Assembly (NCBI RefSeq): GCF_024746835.1
Contig: NZ_CP080531.1
Location: 5,476,001-5,540,000 of the forward strand
DNA length: 64,000 nucleotides
Direction: 5' to 3'
Source of the DNA: Mesorhizobium sp. AR02
Lineage (GTDB): Bacteria > Pseudomonadota > Alphaproteobacteria > Rhizobiales > Rhizobiaceae
In this document: positions 6,828 to 16,543 of the stretch, one piece after another
How the letters are laid out: each line of letters begins with the position of its first letter
Position numbering within the stretch: position 1 is the stretch's first letter
Position numbers and translations under genes: made by a program
Notes under the pieces: generated by a model
What the model was told of the DNA's origin: nothing
What the model saw: only the letters and a program-made list of their open reading frames with translations
Databases searched by the model: none

Positions 6828-8179
6828 TGGACACACTGGCGCTCGATGTCCGGCTCGACGGGTTCGCCGAGCCGATAGGCGTTCTGGCGCGAGACGGCAA
6901 TGGCGCGGTCGCCTATGCCTATCGGCCGGACTATGTCGCCAATCCCGACGCCGTCGCGCTGTCGCTGTCGCTGCCGTTGACCGACGAGCCCTATGGCGAT
7001 GTTGCGGCCAGGCCGTTCTTCGACAACCTGCTGCAGGAGCGTGACGCGGCACTGGCCGATATCATGGCCCGCGAGGGGCTCGCCCGTGACGACATTGCCG
7101 GCCTGCTGTTCCATCTCGGCAAGGACTGCGCCGGCGCCCTGTCGGTGCTGCCGGCGGGTGCGCCCCCGGTCAAGGTACCCGGTGACTATAGCCGTGACTA
7201 CATACCGGTCGGCGCGGAGCGGATGGAGCGGATCGTCGATGCGCTGCATCGGCGCCGTCGTCTGCCCGATGGCACTGCCGATCCGTCGCCGCTGGCCGGC
7301 GTTCAGAGCAAGATCGCGCTGACCATCCTGCCCGACGGCTCCTTTGGCGAGCCGCGGCCGGGTTCGGGCGCGCCGACCACGCACATATTGAAGGTCTCCG
7401 ATCAGGGCCATGTCCACGATGCGCGCGACGAGGCCGAGGCACTCGCGCTGTCGCGGGCGCTTGGCTTCGAGACGACCGATGCCGTGGTCGTGCCTTTCGA
7501 CGCGGTCGCAGCTCTACTGATCACTCGCTTCGACCGCGCTCGTACCCGCGACGGCCGGATCGTGCGCATCCATCAGGAGGATTTCGCGCAGGCACTCGGC
7601 TTGCCGGCGGCGTTGAAATACGAGCGGCGTGGAACGCCTGGCCGGCGCTTCGACGCGCCTGCCATCCGCCGTGTGCTGGAAGCGACGGCGGACCCGTCGG
7701 ACGCCAAGGAGATCTTCGTCAGAGCCACCCTGTTCGACCTGATGATCGGCAACACCGATGGCCACGCCAAGAATTTCGCACTGCTTCACGAGGCAGGCGG
7801 GCGCATCCGCGTGGCGCCACGCTACGACCTCCTGCCGACGCGGCTCGATGCCAACCTGACCGATGAGCTTGCCTTCAGGATCGGGTCGGCGGACCGGCTG
7901 GAAGCAATTTCCGCCGACGACTTTTCAGCCTTCCTGCAGGCGCTCGGCATCGATAGTGCCGCCGCGCGCCAGCGTATGCGAGCGGGCTACACGGCCGAAA
8001 TGGCAGGGGCGTTGGCGCGGCAATTGGCCGGCCTCGACAAGCGAAACATGAAGCGCTTCGCCGATCTCATCGCATCGAACATCGCAATGCTGACAGCGGC
8101 GTTCGATCTCGCCACGCCAGCGGCGGCCGGGCAGCGCGACGCGTTCCTCGACCGGGCCGGAGGCTGGCTCGTGAGTTGA
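6827..8179 (+). CDS. hipA: HipA-like serine/threonine kinase toxin
   Basis: 450-residue HipA-family kinase; E. coli HipA phosphorylates glutamyl-tRNA synthetase and causes persistence. It has the N-terminal subdomain (VRLDGFAEPIGVLARDGNGA..FFDNLLQER), the phosphate-binding LAGVQSKIALTI, the hinge strand THILKVS, the catalytic-loop NTDGHAKNFAL with the catalytic Asp, and the metal-binding APRYDLLPT. All key residues look intact. Translation is coupled to hipB by a TGATG overlap. The next gene converges from the other strand. Confidence 0.92.
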   Translation: MDTLALDVRLDGFAEPIGVLARDGNGAVAYAYRPDYVANPDAVALSLSLPLTDEPYGDVAARPFFDNLLQERDAALADIMAREGLARDDIAGLLFHLGKDCAGALSVLPAGAPPVKVPGDYSRDYIPVGAERMERIVDALHRRRRLPDGTADPSPLAGVQSKIALTILPDGSFGEPRPGSGAPTTHILKVSDQGHVHDARDEAEALALSRALGFETTDAVVVPFDAVAALLITRFDRARTRDGRIVRIHQEDFAQALGLPAALKYERRGTPGRRFDAPAIRRVLEATADPSDAKEIFVRATLFDLMIGNTDGHAKNFALLHEAGGRIRVAPRYDLLPTRLDANLTDELAFRIGSADRLEAISADDFSAFLQALGIDSAAARQRMRAGYTAEMAGALARQLAGLDKRNMKRFADLIASNIAMLTAAFDLATPAAAGQRDAFLDRAGGWLVS

Positions 8180-8216
8180 GCCGCGCCTTGCGGCGCGTCC
8201 TCAGCGGGCCCTTGCA

Positions 8217-9164
8217 TCAGGCCCCGCTTGGCCACCTCACGCCCGTCAACTCCTGCGACACATCCCACAGCCGCGCGGCGACGGCGGTGTCGCGCGCGTG
8301 CTTGCCGATCCTTGCTTCGCCGACCGCGCCCTTCAGTTCGAACGGGCCTTGCGGGCCGTAGTAGCCGCCCGGTTTTGCATCGGGGGCGGTCGCGGCGAAC
8401 AGCGTCGGCAGCGCGCCTTCGGCGGCGGATTGGGACAGAACCGGCGCCAGCAGCACGCCAAGCCAGTCGAACGGCGACGACCGACCGTCACGGCCCAGGC
8501 GCGGACCGCTGGTCTGCAGGTCGGTGAGGGCGTAGCCCGGATGTGCGGCGTTGCTCAGCAAACCCCAGCCATTGGCATCGCTGCAGCGCTGCAGTTCGAA
8601 GGCGAACAGGATCATGGCGAGCTTGGATTGCGCGTAGGCCGCCCAAGGCCGGTAGCGCTTGTGCCATTGTAGATCGTCGAAATGGATCGCCGCCTGGATG
8701 CGGTGGGCGCCGCTGCTGAGATTGACGACGCGCGTCTTCTGCCCCTTGCGCAGTATCGGCAGCAAGCGTCCGGTCAAGGCGAAGTGGCCGAGATAATTGG
8801 TGCCGAACTGCAATTCGAAGCCGTCGACGGTTTCGTGACGCGTCGGCGGCGTCATCACGCCGGCATTGTTGACCAGCAGGTCGATCGCCTCCCATTCGCC
8901 GGCAAGCTGGCTGGCGAAGGCTTCGACCGAGGCGAGGTCGGCAAGGTCGAGGTGGGCATAGCGCACGGTGGCACCGGGAATGGCGGCCCGCACGCGACCC
9001 AGCGCGTCCTTGCCCTTGGCTTCGTTGCGTCCGGTCATCAGCACGTCCGCGCCGGCCTTCGCGAGCGCCAGCGCTGTCTCGTAACCGAGGCCGCCTGTGG
9101 CGCCGGTGATCACCACCTTGCGTCCCTGCTGGGGCGGGATGTCGTGCGTGGTCCAGGTGCTCAT
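8217..9164 (-). CDS. Short-chain dehydrogenase/reductase
   Basis: Classical-type SDR of 315 residues. It has the cofactor loop TGATGGLGYETALAL near the N-terminus, the NNAG motif (LLVNNAGVM), the catalytic Ser in NLSSGAHR and YxxxK in AYAQSKLAM. The extended C-terminus and the WLGVLLAP and YYGPQG segments resemble retinol-dehydrogenase/WW-oxidoreductase-like SDRs. The start at 9164 has GAGGGAGCC upstream; the longer frame begins inside the preceding gene. It overlaps that gene by 4 bp and both lie downstream of a TetR-type operator, so the two are probably induced together. Confidence 0.9.
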   Translation of the reverse strand: MSTWTTHDIPPQQGRKVVITGATGGLGYETALALAKAGADVLMTGRNEAKGKDALGRVRAAIPGATVRYAHLDLADLASVEAFASQLAGEWEAIDLLVNNAGVMTPPTRHETVDGFELQFGTNYLGHFALTGRLLPILRKGQKTRVVNLSSGAHRIQAAIHFDDLQWHKRYRPWAAYAQSKLAMILFAFELQRCSDANGWGLLSNAAHPGYALTDLQTSGPRLGRDGRSSPFDWLGVLLAPVLSQSAAEGALPTLFAATAPDAKPGGYYGPQGPFELKGAVGEARIGKHARDTAVAARLWDVSQELTGVRWPSGA

Positions 9165-10030
9165 GACTGGCTCCCTCGCGACAGGAACGACAGGTCGACG
9201 CCTTCGATATCGATGGAGGTGCTGACCGGCGCCCATTCCTTCGCCGCCTGCTGGCGCGCCGCTTCCGCCTGGGCAAAGACATGCAAGGCATCGCTGCCAA
9301 GGATCAGGTGAGCGGGCAAGCTGTCACGCTTGGTGAGATCGACGACGACGTCAGCCACCTTTTTCGGATCACCGATGGCGTTGCCGGCATAGGCCTTGAG
9401 CATGCCGAGGATGGCGCCGACGGTTGGCTCATAGTCGGGCAGCAAGGCCGGGGCGTTGGCCATGGCGGTTGCTCCCCAGTCGGTGCGCATGCCGCCCGGC
9501 TCGACCGCGATTATCTTGACGCCGAACGGGGCAAGCTCCAGCGCCAGGACTTCAGTGAAGCCGCCAACCGCCCATTTGGCCGCCTGATAGGCGCTCAGCC
9601 CCGCCGTGCCGACGCGGCCGCCGACCGAGGAAATGTTGATGATGTGGCCCGAGCGCCGGGCGCGCATGGCCGGGATCGCGGCGCGGGTGAGATTGACGAC
9701 GCCGTAGAGATTGGTGTCGATCTGCGCCCGGAAATCCGCCTCTTCGGTCTGCTCGAAGGGGCTGATATGGCCGAAGCCGGCATTGTTGACGAGCACGTCC
9801 AGGCGGCCGAACGTCTCCAGGGCAAAGTCCACCGCGGCCTGCGCGGCGGTGGCGTCGGTAACGTCGAGCGCAAAGCCGCGCAACTGCCCGGGGTAGCGGC
9901 TTTCGAGATCGGCGAGGCGACCGACATCGCGGGCCGTCGCCACGACGCTGTTGCCTGCGGCAAGGGCCGCCTCGGTAATATCGCGCCCGAGTCCGCGGGC
10001 GCTGCCGGTAATCAGCCAGACTTTCGACAT
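9161..10030 (-). CDS. Short-chain dehydrogenase/reductase
   Basis: 289-residue classical SDR with TGSARGLGRDITEAAL (NAD(P) binding), LVNNAGFG, the catalytic Ser in NISSVGGRVG, and YxxxK in AYQAAKWAV. The segment VEPGGMRTDW is typical of the family. It is the first gene of a two-SDR operon under the operator at 10064-10083. The substrate cannot be inferred; TetR control suggests a xenobiotic or signal molecule. Confidence 0.9.
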   Translation of the reverse strand: MSKVWLITGSARGLGRDITEAALAAGNSVVATARDVGRLADLESRYPGQLRGFALDVTDATAAQAAVDFALETFGRLDVLVNNAGFGHISPFEQTEEADFRAQIDTNLYGVVNLTRAAIPAMRARRSGHIINISSVGGRVGTAGLSAYQAAKWAVGGFTEVLALELAPFGVKIIAVEPGGMRTDWGATAMANAPALLPDYEPTVGAILGMLKAYAGNAIGDPKKVADVVVDLTKRDSLPAHLILGSDALHVFAQAEAARQQAAKEWAPVSTSIDIEGVDLSFLSRGSQS

Positions 10031-10063
10031 TGTCTTGTTCCTTCAGGGGTTTGCCGTATAAAA

Positions 10064-10083
10064 GAGTGAGTAGGCACTCATTT
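10064..10083. promoter_or_regulatory. TetR operator at the SDR operon promoter
   Basis: GAGTGAGTAGGCACTCATTT contains TGAGT/ACTCA half-sites and matches the site in front of the tetR gene at 18 of 20 positions. It ends 34 nt upstream of the SDR start codon. Confidence 0.7.
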
Positions 10084-10146
10084 TTGCGAGTGAATTGATG
10101 CTGTCTTTCGGTGACCTGCTTCGGTGCCGATTGAGACTGTGGCTCG

Positions 10147-10716
10147 CTACTTCGAGATGCCGTTCCAGAAAAACGCGAAGCCGGCCTCCTTGTACTGTTC
10201 GCGTTGCCGGGGATCGCGGGCGATGAATTCGAGCGTTGTCTCCGCCAGCGCCTCGAAAATGCCTCCGGCAAAAGCCATCGAGCAGCCCTTCGGGCCGCCG
10301 TCGGCAAGGCTTTCCTCGATCATGGTGTTGATGTCGCCGAACCCCGCGTTGCCCTGTTGCCTGCTCTGTTCCGTGATCCGCTCGGAGACGCTGAGCTGGC
10401 GCATGGCCTTGCGCTTCATCTGGTATTTCGCTCCCCAGTCGATGAAGTTATTCCAGACGTGACGGCAGCGCTCGCGCAAGCTGGCCTGCGACGGATAGGC
10501 TGTCAGCAGGGCCTTGCCGAGATCGGCCTTGATCTCGAGGTAGAGCTGGTTGAGCAGCTCATCCTTGCTGGCGAAGTAATTGAAGAGCGTGCCTTCGGAG
10601 AGGCCGGCATCCCTGGCGATCTTTGCCGTGGCCGCGCCGGTGCCGAGCGTCGCCACCAGGGTGGCGGCCGATGCCAGGATTGCGTCGCGCTTTTCTTCGC
10701 TGAGGGGGCGGGCCAT
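10147..10716 (-). CDS. TetR/AcrR family repressor
   Basis: 189 residues with an N-terminal TetR helix-turn-helix (AATAKIARDAGLSEGTLFNYF, about residues 25-50) and a helical ligand-binding C-terminal domain of no recognised class. The same 20-bp palindrome lies in front of this gene (10731-10750) and in front of the adjacent SDR pair, which is direct evidence for autoregulation and control of those genes. All three genes are on the minus strand in the order tetR, SDR, SDR. Confidence 0.92.
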   Translation of the reverse strand: MARPLSEEKRDAILASAATLVATLGTGAATAKIARDAGLSEGTLFNYFASKDELLNQLYLEIKADLGKALLTAYPSQASLRERCRHVWNNFIDWGAKYQMKRKAMRQLSVSERITEQSRQQGNAGFGDINTMIEESLADGGPKGCSMAFAGGIFEALAETTLEFIARDPRQREQYKEAGFAFFWNGISK

Positions 10717-10730
10717 GTTGGAGCCGGATT

Positions 10731-10750
10731 GAGTGAGTGGTCACTCATTT
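10731..10750. promoter_or_regulatory. TetR operator at the tetR promoter
   Basis: GAGTGAGTGGTCACTCATTT has perfect TGAGTG/CACTCA arms separated by 2 bp, starting 15 bp from the tetR start codon. Confidence 0.75.
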
Positions 10751-10861
10751 ATTGAGGCACGCACAAAATGTCAAGGGCGGGGGAGCCATCCGGATTGTTG
10801 CCCGTTGGTATCAGCGCCTTGCCGTCGGCGAAGGTTGCACGCCGGCTCAATATATCAGACC

Positions 10862-12877
10862 ATGGCTGTTGGCAGGGAGAGACATCAAATAGTGGCCAAT
10901 CGTCGAAACGGCACGGCGTCGGCGCCTCAAGGGCTGGACGACATTCTTGCGGCCGCCGCGCCCCATCCGCGAACCTCGTTGCCCAATGTGGCGACCACCG
11001 TCACGACGGTGGCGGCGCTCTATTTCGGGCGCGAGGTTTTCCTGCCGATCGCCATCGCGCTGCTTTTGACCTTCGCGCTGGCGCCGCTTGTCTCGGCGCT
11101 CAAACGGGTCGGCATTCCCCGGATTGCCGCTGTCATTGCCTGCGTGCTCGGCGCTTTCGCGGCACTGGCCCTGTTCAGCTTCATCGTCGCCACGCAGGTC
11201 AGCGAACTGGCGCAGAACATCCCGGTCTACCAAACCAACATCCTGGCCAAGATCCGGTCGCTCAAGGAAACCGGCGTCGGGGGCGGGATCATCACCAGAT
11301 TGAGCAGCGTGGTCGAGCGTGTCGGCCAGGAGATCAACCGGCAGGATGCGTCGCTACCGGCCGCCACCCCCGACAAGCCGCCGCGTGAGCCGGTGCCGGT
11401 CGAGATCGTCTCGCGCGAGAGGCCGCTCGAAGTCCTGCAGAACATCGTCGGCCCGCTGATCAGCCCGCTCGGATCGGCGGGGCTGATCATCGTCGTCGTC
11501 ATCTTCATGCTGCTCGAGCGGGAGGATCTGCGCGACCGCTTCATCCGGCTTGTCGGTTACGGCGACCTTCACCGCACCACAGAGGCGCTTCGCGATGCGG
11601 GAAAAAGGGTCGGCCGCTATCTGCTGATGCAGTTGGTCGTCAACATCGTCTACGCCATACCGATTACGGTCGGGCTGTGGATCCTCGGCATTCCCAATGC
11701 CCTGCTTTGGGGGCTGCTGGCGCTGGCGCTGCGTTTCGTTCCCTATATCGGCCCGGTCATCGGCGCGCTGCTGCCGTTGTTCCTGGCGCTGGCCGTGGCG
11801 CCCGGCTGGTCGCTTGTCCTGTGGACGGCCGCCCTGTTCGTGGTGATGGAACTGGTCACCGGCAACGTCGTCGAACCCTGGCTTTACGGGTCGCGAACCG
11901 GACTGTCGCCGCTGGCGATCATCGTTGCGGCGATCTTCTGGACGTGGCTCTGGGGGCCGCTCGGGCTGGTGCTGTCGACGCCGCTCACCGTCTGCCTGGT
12001 GGTGCTGGGCAGGCACGTGCCGCAGTTTGAATTCCTCGACGTGCTGTTTGGCAACGAGCCGGTGCTCGAACCGCATGCGCGACTTTACCAACGTCTGTTG
12101 GCCGGTGATCCGGAGGAGGCCACCGACCATGCCGAGGAGATGCTCGAGGAAAAATATCTGGTCGAATTCTACGACAAGGTCGCCATTCCGGCCCTTCTGC
12201 TGGGCGAGCGGGACCGTGTGCGCGGCGTCATGGGCGACCTGCAAAGACGGCAAGTGGCGGCCAGTGCGCTCGCGCTGGTGGCCAATCTCGAAGACGATGC
12301 GAAAGAGGAAGCAGCCGAGGACGAAAGCCCGCACGTGGCCGGAGAAGCCGGCGACCATGCCGATGCCACCGACGAGGACGAGGCCGACCTGCCCGACGGC
12401 ACCGGTATGTCGGTGCTTTGCGCCGGCGGGCGAGGGGAACTCGACGATGCAGCCGCGGCGATGCTGGCGCAGGTGCTGGAAGTCCAGGGGGCGACCGCGC
12501 CGAAGGCGGGCTTTGCCGACATGGAACCGGCAAGCATCCGCGGCCTCGCGCTCGAAACCATCGACACCGTGGTGGTCGGCTTCCTGAACCGCGATTCCGT
12601 CAAGCACGCCCGCTTCCTGGTTCGGCGGCTGAAGCGGGCGAAGGCAGCGCTTCGGGTAGGCATCGTGTTCTGGTCGGAGGCCGGCAACGACGACAAGGAG
12701 TCCGCCGCCAAGCTCGCCCATGACATCAACGCGGACTTCGTCGCGCACGGCATGGTCGACGCGGTGACGGGCGCGCTGTCGAACGAGCCGCCGGTGGCGC
12801 TCAAGCTGGTTGCCAAACGGCGCGCGAGACGGCAGCGGGCGGCGCCTAGGAAGGTGGCGGCGGCTGCAGCGGGTTAG
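10862..12877 (+). CDS. AI-2E family permease with long C-terminal cytoplasmic extension
   Basis: 671-residue membrane protein. The first 400 residues are an AI-2E/PerM-type exporter domain: paired N-terminal helices (VATTVTTVAALYFGREVFLP, then LLLTFALAPLV), a central soluble insertion, and the signature LLALALRFVPYIGPVIGALLP with further helices to LSTPLTVCLVVLG. The remaining 270 residues are soluble: an acidic linker (about residues 480-530), then an alpha/beta-like domain (GMSVLCAGGRGELDDAAAAM, TVVVGFLNRDS, ALRVGIVFW) and a basic tail. Typical PerM proteins end near 360 residues. The start is uncertain; a GTG at 10892 is in frame. The transported substrate is unknown. Confidence 0.85.
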   Translation: MAVGRERHQIVANRRNGTASAPQGLDDILAAAAPHPRTSLPNVATTVTTVAALYFGREVFLPIAIALLLTFALAPLVSALKRVGIPRIAAVIACVLGAFAALALFSFIVATQVSELAQNIPVYQTNILAKIRSLKETGVGGGIITRLSSVVERVGQEINRQDASLPAATPDKPPREPVPVEIVSRERPLEVLQNIVGPLISPLGSAGLIIVVVIFMLLEREDLRDRFIRLVGYGDLHRTTEALRDAGKRVGRYLLMQLVVNIVYAIPITVGLWILGIPNALLWGLLALALRFVPYIGPVIGALLPLFLALAVAPGWSLVLWTAALFVVMELVTGNVVEPWLYGSRTGLSPLAIIVAAIFWTWLWGPLGLVLSTPLTVCLVVLGRHVPQFEFLDVLFGNEPVLEPHARLYQRLLAGDPEEATDHAEEMLEEKYLVEFYDKVAIPALLLGERDRVRGVMGDLQRRQVAASALALVANLEDDAKEEAAEDESPHVAGEAGDHADATDEDEADLPDGTGMSVLCAGGRGELDDAAAAMLAQVLEVQGATAPKAGFADMEPASIRGLALETIDTVVVGFLNRDSVKHARFLVRRLKRAKAALRVGIVFWSEAGNDDKESAAKLAHDINADFVAHGMVDAVTGALSNEPPVALKLVAKRRARRQRAAPRKVAAAAAG

Positions 12878-12997
12878 GGGCAAAACCCACGTTCACCCTC
12901 GGCCGGCGGCTAACATGGACGAAGGGCGACATCAACAAAGTGCCCCGTACCGATGGTGACCTTGGCCTCAAATCCAAGCTTCGCTAGAGTTCGCAGC

Positions 12998-13381
12998 ATG
13001 CTGAACGCCATTCACCACGTCGCGCTGATCTGCACCGACTACGACCGGTCGCGACGGTTCTACATAGAACTCCTCGGACTCGATTTGATCCGGGAGGTCT
13101 ATCGGGAGGAGCGGCAGTCATGGAAGGCGGATTTGCGGATCGGGCCCGTCCAGCTGGAATTGTTCTCCTTCCCTGCACCGGCAATGCGGCCGTCCCATCC
13201 AGAGGCGACAGGCCTGAGACATCTGGCATTTGCCGTGGCGAATCTTGATCCCGTAATTATGCGCCTGGAAGCCGCCGGCGTTGCCGTTGAGCCAATCCGG
13301 ATCGACCCATACACAGACCAACGGTTTACCTTTTTCAGCGACCCAGATGGATTGCCGCTGGAACTCTACGAAGCGCCGTAA
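12998..13381 (+). CDS. VOC-superfamily (glyoxalase-like) protein
   Basis: 127-residue vicinal-oxygen-chelate protein with two beta-alpha-beta-beta-beta modules. Candidate metal ligands are His in AIHHVALI, Glu in QLELFSF, His in LRHLAFAV and Glu in LELYEAP, matching the YaeR/GloA2-type subgroup. ATG 12998 fits the domain start; an ATG at 12953 is also in frame. Part of the gene (about 13232-13352) is duplicated as a broken copy at 16876-16996 on the far side of the IS91 element. Confidence 0.88.
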   Translation: MLNAIHHVALICTDYDRSRRFYIELLGLDLIREVYREERQSWKADLRIGPVQLELFSFPAPAMRPSHPEATGLRHLAFAVANLDPVIMRLEAAGVAVEPIRIDPYTDQRFTFFSDPDGLPLELYEAP

Positions 13382-13576
13382 GGAACGGTTCGCTTTCGCG
13401 ACCACGGCATCCACATCTACCCTTGCAGGTTCGAGGCGACACCGTTGTCGCTTACCAAAATTCGGGCGCTGTGCCCATGTCAAAACCGATTGCGAAGATC
13501 AGCAGGTTTGCTTACAACCGATTGCATAACGCAATCAGATTCGCTCGGATACGGCGCGCAAGGAAAGGAAGTGGGC

Positions 13577-14107
<531 letters not shown>

Positions 14108-14164
14108 TCCCGTGACCCGTCGGACGGAGCCGGATTCCGGTTTTCGGGATCAAGCGCCGGTCGT

Positions 14165-14320
14165 CTACCGATCCACCATCGCCATGCCGCGCTCGCCATA
14201 GCGCGGGCCGGAGATTTTCCTGGCGCCAGTGCCTCGTCCAGCGCGGCCATTTCGGCGGCGTCGAGCTTCAGCGCAGCGGCGGCGACATTCTCCTCCAGAT
14301 ATTTTCTCCGCTTTGCGCCT
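14165..14320 (-). pseudogene. Truncated 3' end of an aldo/keto reductase gene
   Basis: This stretch aligns base for base with the last 155 bp of the intact aldo/keto reductase at 20671-20827, including the stop codon and the [17 protein letters not shown]-terminus. It has several substitutions and a one-base deletion that shifts the frame. The similarity stops abruptly at 14320, where the IS91-family element begins. It occupies half of the 333-bp gap after the DHFR-like gene. Confidence 0.88.
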
Positions 14321-14440
14321 CATGCACGAACCCGCTTCGCGGGAGGGTCGCCTCGACCTGAGATGGCGCGACAGGCATTTGACTTGAGCGGGTAGAGGCG
14401 TCGATCTGACCATGGAGTTCCCTTCAACGAGGAACTCGCC

Positions 14441-15346
14441 ATGGCTACCCTGTCGACCGATGCACCAATCTCTCCGCTTCGCCAGCGCATGCAGCACGAC
14501 ATGCTCATGCGTGGCCTGGGCTCCCATACCCAGCAGGACTACGTTCGTCACGTCCGGCGCTTCGCTGTGTTCCTTGGCCGCTCGCCGGACACTGCGACGG
14601 CTGAGGACATCCGCCGATTCCAGCTGCATCAGCATGAGAGCGGCGTCGGCCCTGCGACGATCAATGGCGCGGTCTCGGCATTGCGGTTCCTGTTCCTCGT
14701 GACGCTGAAGCGGCGGGATCTGGCGCGCGCGCTGGTGATTATGAGGTATCAGCGCAAGCTGCCCGACGTGCTGAGCGTGGAGGAAGCGGCGCGGCTGCTC
14801 GAAGCGGCGCCAGGCATCAAGTACAAGGCCGCGCTCGGTGTCGCCTATGGCGCTGGTCTGCGCGTGTCCGAGGTCGCGCACCTCAAGGTCGACGACATCG
14901 ATAGCACACGCATGCTGATCCGCGTTGAACAGGGCAAGGGACGCAGGGACCGCAACGCCATGCTCTCGCCGCAACTTCTGGAACTGCTGCGGCTGTGGTG
15001 GCGCGAAGGCAGGCGGCGCGGGGTGATGCTCCCGCATGGCTGGCTGCTCCCAGGGCGCAGCTGCACGGCGCCGATCTCGTCGCGGCAACTGCATCGCGCG
15101 GTCCAGGAAGCAGCCGAAGTCGCCGGCATCCGCAAGCGCGTCAGCCCGCACACGCTGCGCCACAGCTTCGCCACTCATCTGCTCGAACAGGATGTCGACA
15201 TCCGCGTCATCCAGGTGCTGCTTGGCCACAGCAAGCTCGATACCACCGCGCTCTACACCAAGGTCTCGACGCGGACGATCCATGCGGTCGCAGGGCCGCT
15301 CGACCGGCTGATGGCGCTGATGGAACACAAGACGCCGCCCGGCTGA
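14441..15346 (+). CDS. Tyrosine recombinase associated with IS91-type element
   Basis: 301-residue phage-integrase-family recombinase. It has an N-terminal SAM-like core-binding domain (LGSHTQQDYVRHVRRFAVFL) and a catalytic domain with Arg in AYGAGLRVSEV, HxxR in SPHTLRHSFATHLL, His in LLGHSKLDTTALYT, and the nucleophile Tyr in ALYTKVST. Such recombinases accompany a subset of IS91-family elements directly upstream of the transposase, as here (3 bp gap). A GAGTTCC/GGAACTC hairpin (14414-14436) precedes the ATG. All catalytic residues are present. Confidence 0.92.
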   Translation: MATLSTDAPISPLRQRMQHDMLMRGLGSHTQQDYVRHVRRFAVFLGRSPDTATAEDIRRFQLHQHESGVGPATINGAVSALRFLFLVTLKRRDLARALVIMRYQRKLPDVLSVEEAARLLEAAPGIKYKAALGVAYGAGLRVSEVAHLKVDDIDSTRMLIRVEQGKGRRDRNAMLSPQLLELLRLWWREGRRRGVMLPHGWLLPGRSCTAPISSRQLHRAVQEAAEVAGIRKRVSPHTLRHSFATHLLEQDVDIRVIQVLLGHSKLDTTALYTKVSTRTIHAVAGPLDRLMALMEHKTPPG

Positions 15347-15349
15347 GCC

Positions 15350-16543
15350 GTGCGCACCTCTGTCGAGGTCGCCGACATCTTCCGTGCTGCCGGCCCCGCC
15401 TATCGGGCCGCCCATGCAGGTCACCTGAGCCTCATCCAGCTCAAGGTGATGTCGGCGATCGAGCATTGCCGCACCGCGGCGCTCGGCGGTCACGTCGAGG
15501 CCTGCGAGGACTGCGGCCAATGGCGGATCGCCTATAACAGCTGCCGCAACCGGCACTGTCCCAGGTGCCAGGGCGCGGCCGCGCGTACATGGCTCGCCGA
15601 GCGCGAAGCCGACCTGCTGCCAGTCGGCTACTTCCACGTCGTGTTCACGCTGCCCGCCGAGGTCGCCGTCATCGCGTTCCACAACAAGGCGCTGGTCTAT
15701 GACCTGCTGTTCAAGGCGGCATCGGAGACGATGCTGGCGATCGCGGCGGATCCCAAGCACCTCGGCGCGCGCATCGGCATCACCGCCGTGCTCCACACAT
15801 GGGGCTCGGCAATGACGCACCATCCTCATGTCCACATGATCGTGCCGGGCGGCGGCATCACGCCGGACGCGTCACGCTGGATATCGTCGCGGCCGGCCTT
15901 CCTTCTCCCAGTCAGAGTGCTGGGCAAGCTGTTCCGCCGTCTGTTCCTGACCCGACTGGTCGCGCTGCACGACGCCGGTCGGCTCGCCTTCTTCGGATCG
16001 GCGGCGCACCTCGCCGATCGTCGGGCCTTCCTACGCCACCTGGCTCCCGTCAAGAAGAAGCGCTGGGTGGTCTACGCCAAGCCGCCCTTCGCCGGTCCCG
16101 GGGCGGTGCTCGCCTATCTGTCGCGCTATACCCACCGGGTTGCGATCTCGAACCGCCGCCTGATCGCCTTCGAAGAGGCTGGGGTCACCTTCCGCTACAA
16201 GGATTATCGCCGCGACGGCACCGACCGGCAGCAGGTCATGACGCTCGCCACAGATGAGTTCATCCGCCGCTTCCTGCTCCACGTCCTGCCGCGCGGCTTC
16301 CATCGCATCCGACATTATGGCCTGCTCGCCGGCTCCGCCCACAAGGCCAGCCTCGCACGCGCCCGCGAACTGCTGGGCGTCGCTGCCCCGTCCGATGACC
16401 ACACACCCGAACCAGAGGACTTCCGGCCGCCATGCTCCTGCTGTGGCGGACGCATGATCGTCATCGAGGTGTTCGAACGGTGGAGGAGGCAGCCGCGCGG
16501 ACCTCCGAACGCATCGGCACCGATCCGGGAGACCGCTCCATGA
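15350..16543 (+). CDS. IS91 family transposase (HUH, Y1-type)
   Basis: 397-residue rolling-circle transposase. An N-terminal zinc-binding region (CRNRHCPRCQG preceded by EACEDCGQW) is followed by the HUH motif in HHPHVHMIVPGGG and by the tyrosine-bearing YLSRYTHRVAISNRRL, then YKDYRRDG. A C-terminal CSCCGG cluster may bind a second zinc. The GTG start comes 3 bp after the recombinase stop, so the pair is probably co-translated. It looks intact and potentially active. Confidence 0.93.
   Translation: MRTSVEVADIFRAAGPAYRAAHAGHLSLIQLKVMSAIEHCRTAALGGHVEACEDCGQWRIAYNSCRNRHCPRCQGAAARTWLAEREADLLPVGYFHVVFTLPAEVAVIAFHNKALVYDLLFKAASETMLAIAADPKHLGARIGITAVLHTWGSAMTHHPHVHMIVPGGGITPDASRWISSRPAFLLPVRVLGKLFRRLFLTRLVALHDAGRLAFFGSAAHLADRRAFLRHLAPVKKKRWVVYAKPPFAGPGAVLAYLSRYTHRVAISNRRLIAFEEAGVTFRYKDYRRDGTDRQQVMTLATDEFIRRFLLHVLPRGFHRIRHYGLLAGSAHKASLARARELLGVAAPSDDHTPEPEDFRPPCSCCGGRMIVIEVFERWRRQPRGPPNASAPIRETAP

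Noticed and set aside
5696..7417. 573-codon open frame on the minus strand
   Set aside because: It lies antisense to ddl, DUF4279 and hipBA, has no family features and is rich in Arg/Gln as expected from high-GC shadow frames.
11354..12883. 509-codon minus-strand frame over the AI-2E permease gene
   Set aside because: Antisense shadow; the plus-strand protein has clear transmembrane and family signatures.
14165..15835. 556-codon minus-strand frame reading from the IS91 genes into the reductase tail
   Set aside because: Only its C-terminal end matches a real protein (aldo/keto reductase remnant); the rest is antisense to the recombinase and transposase.
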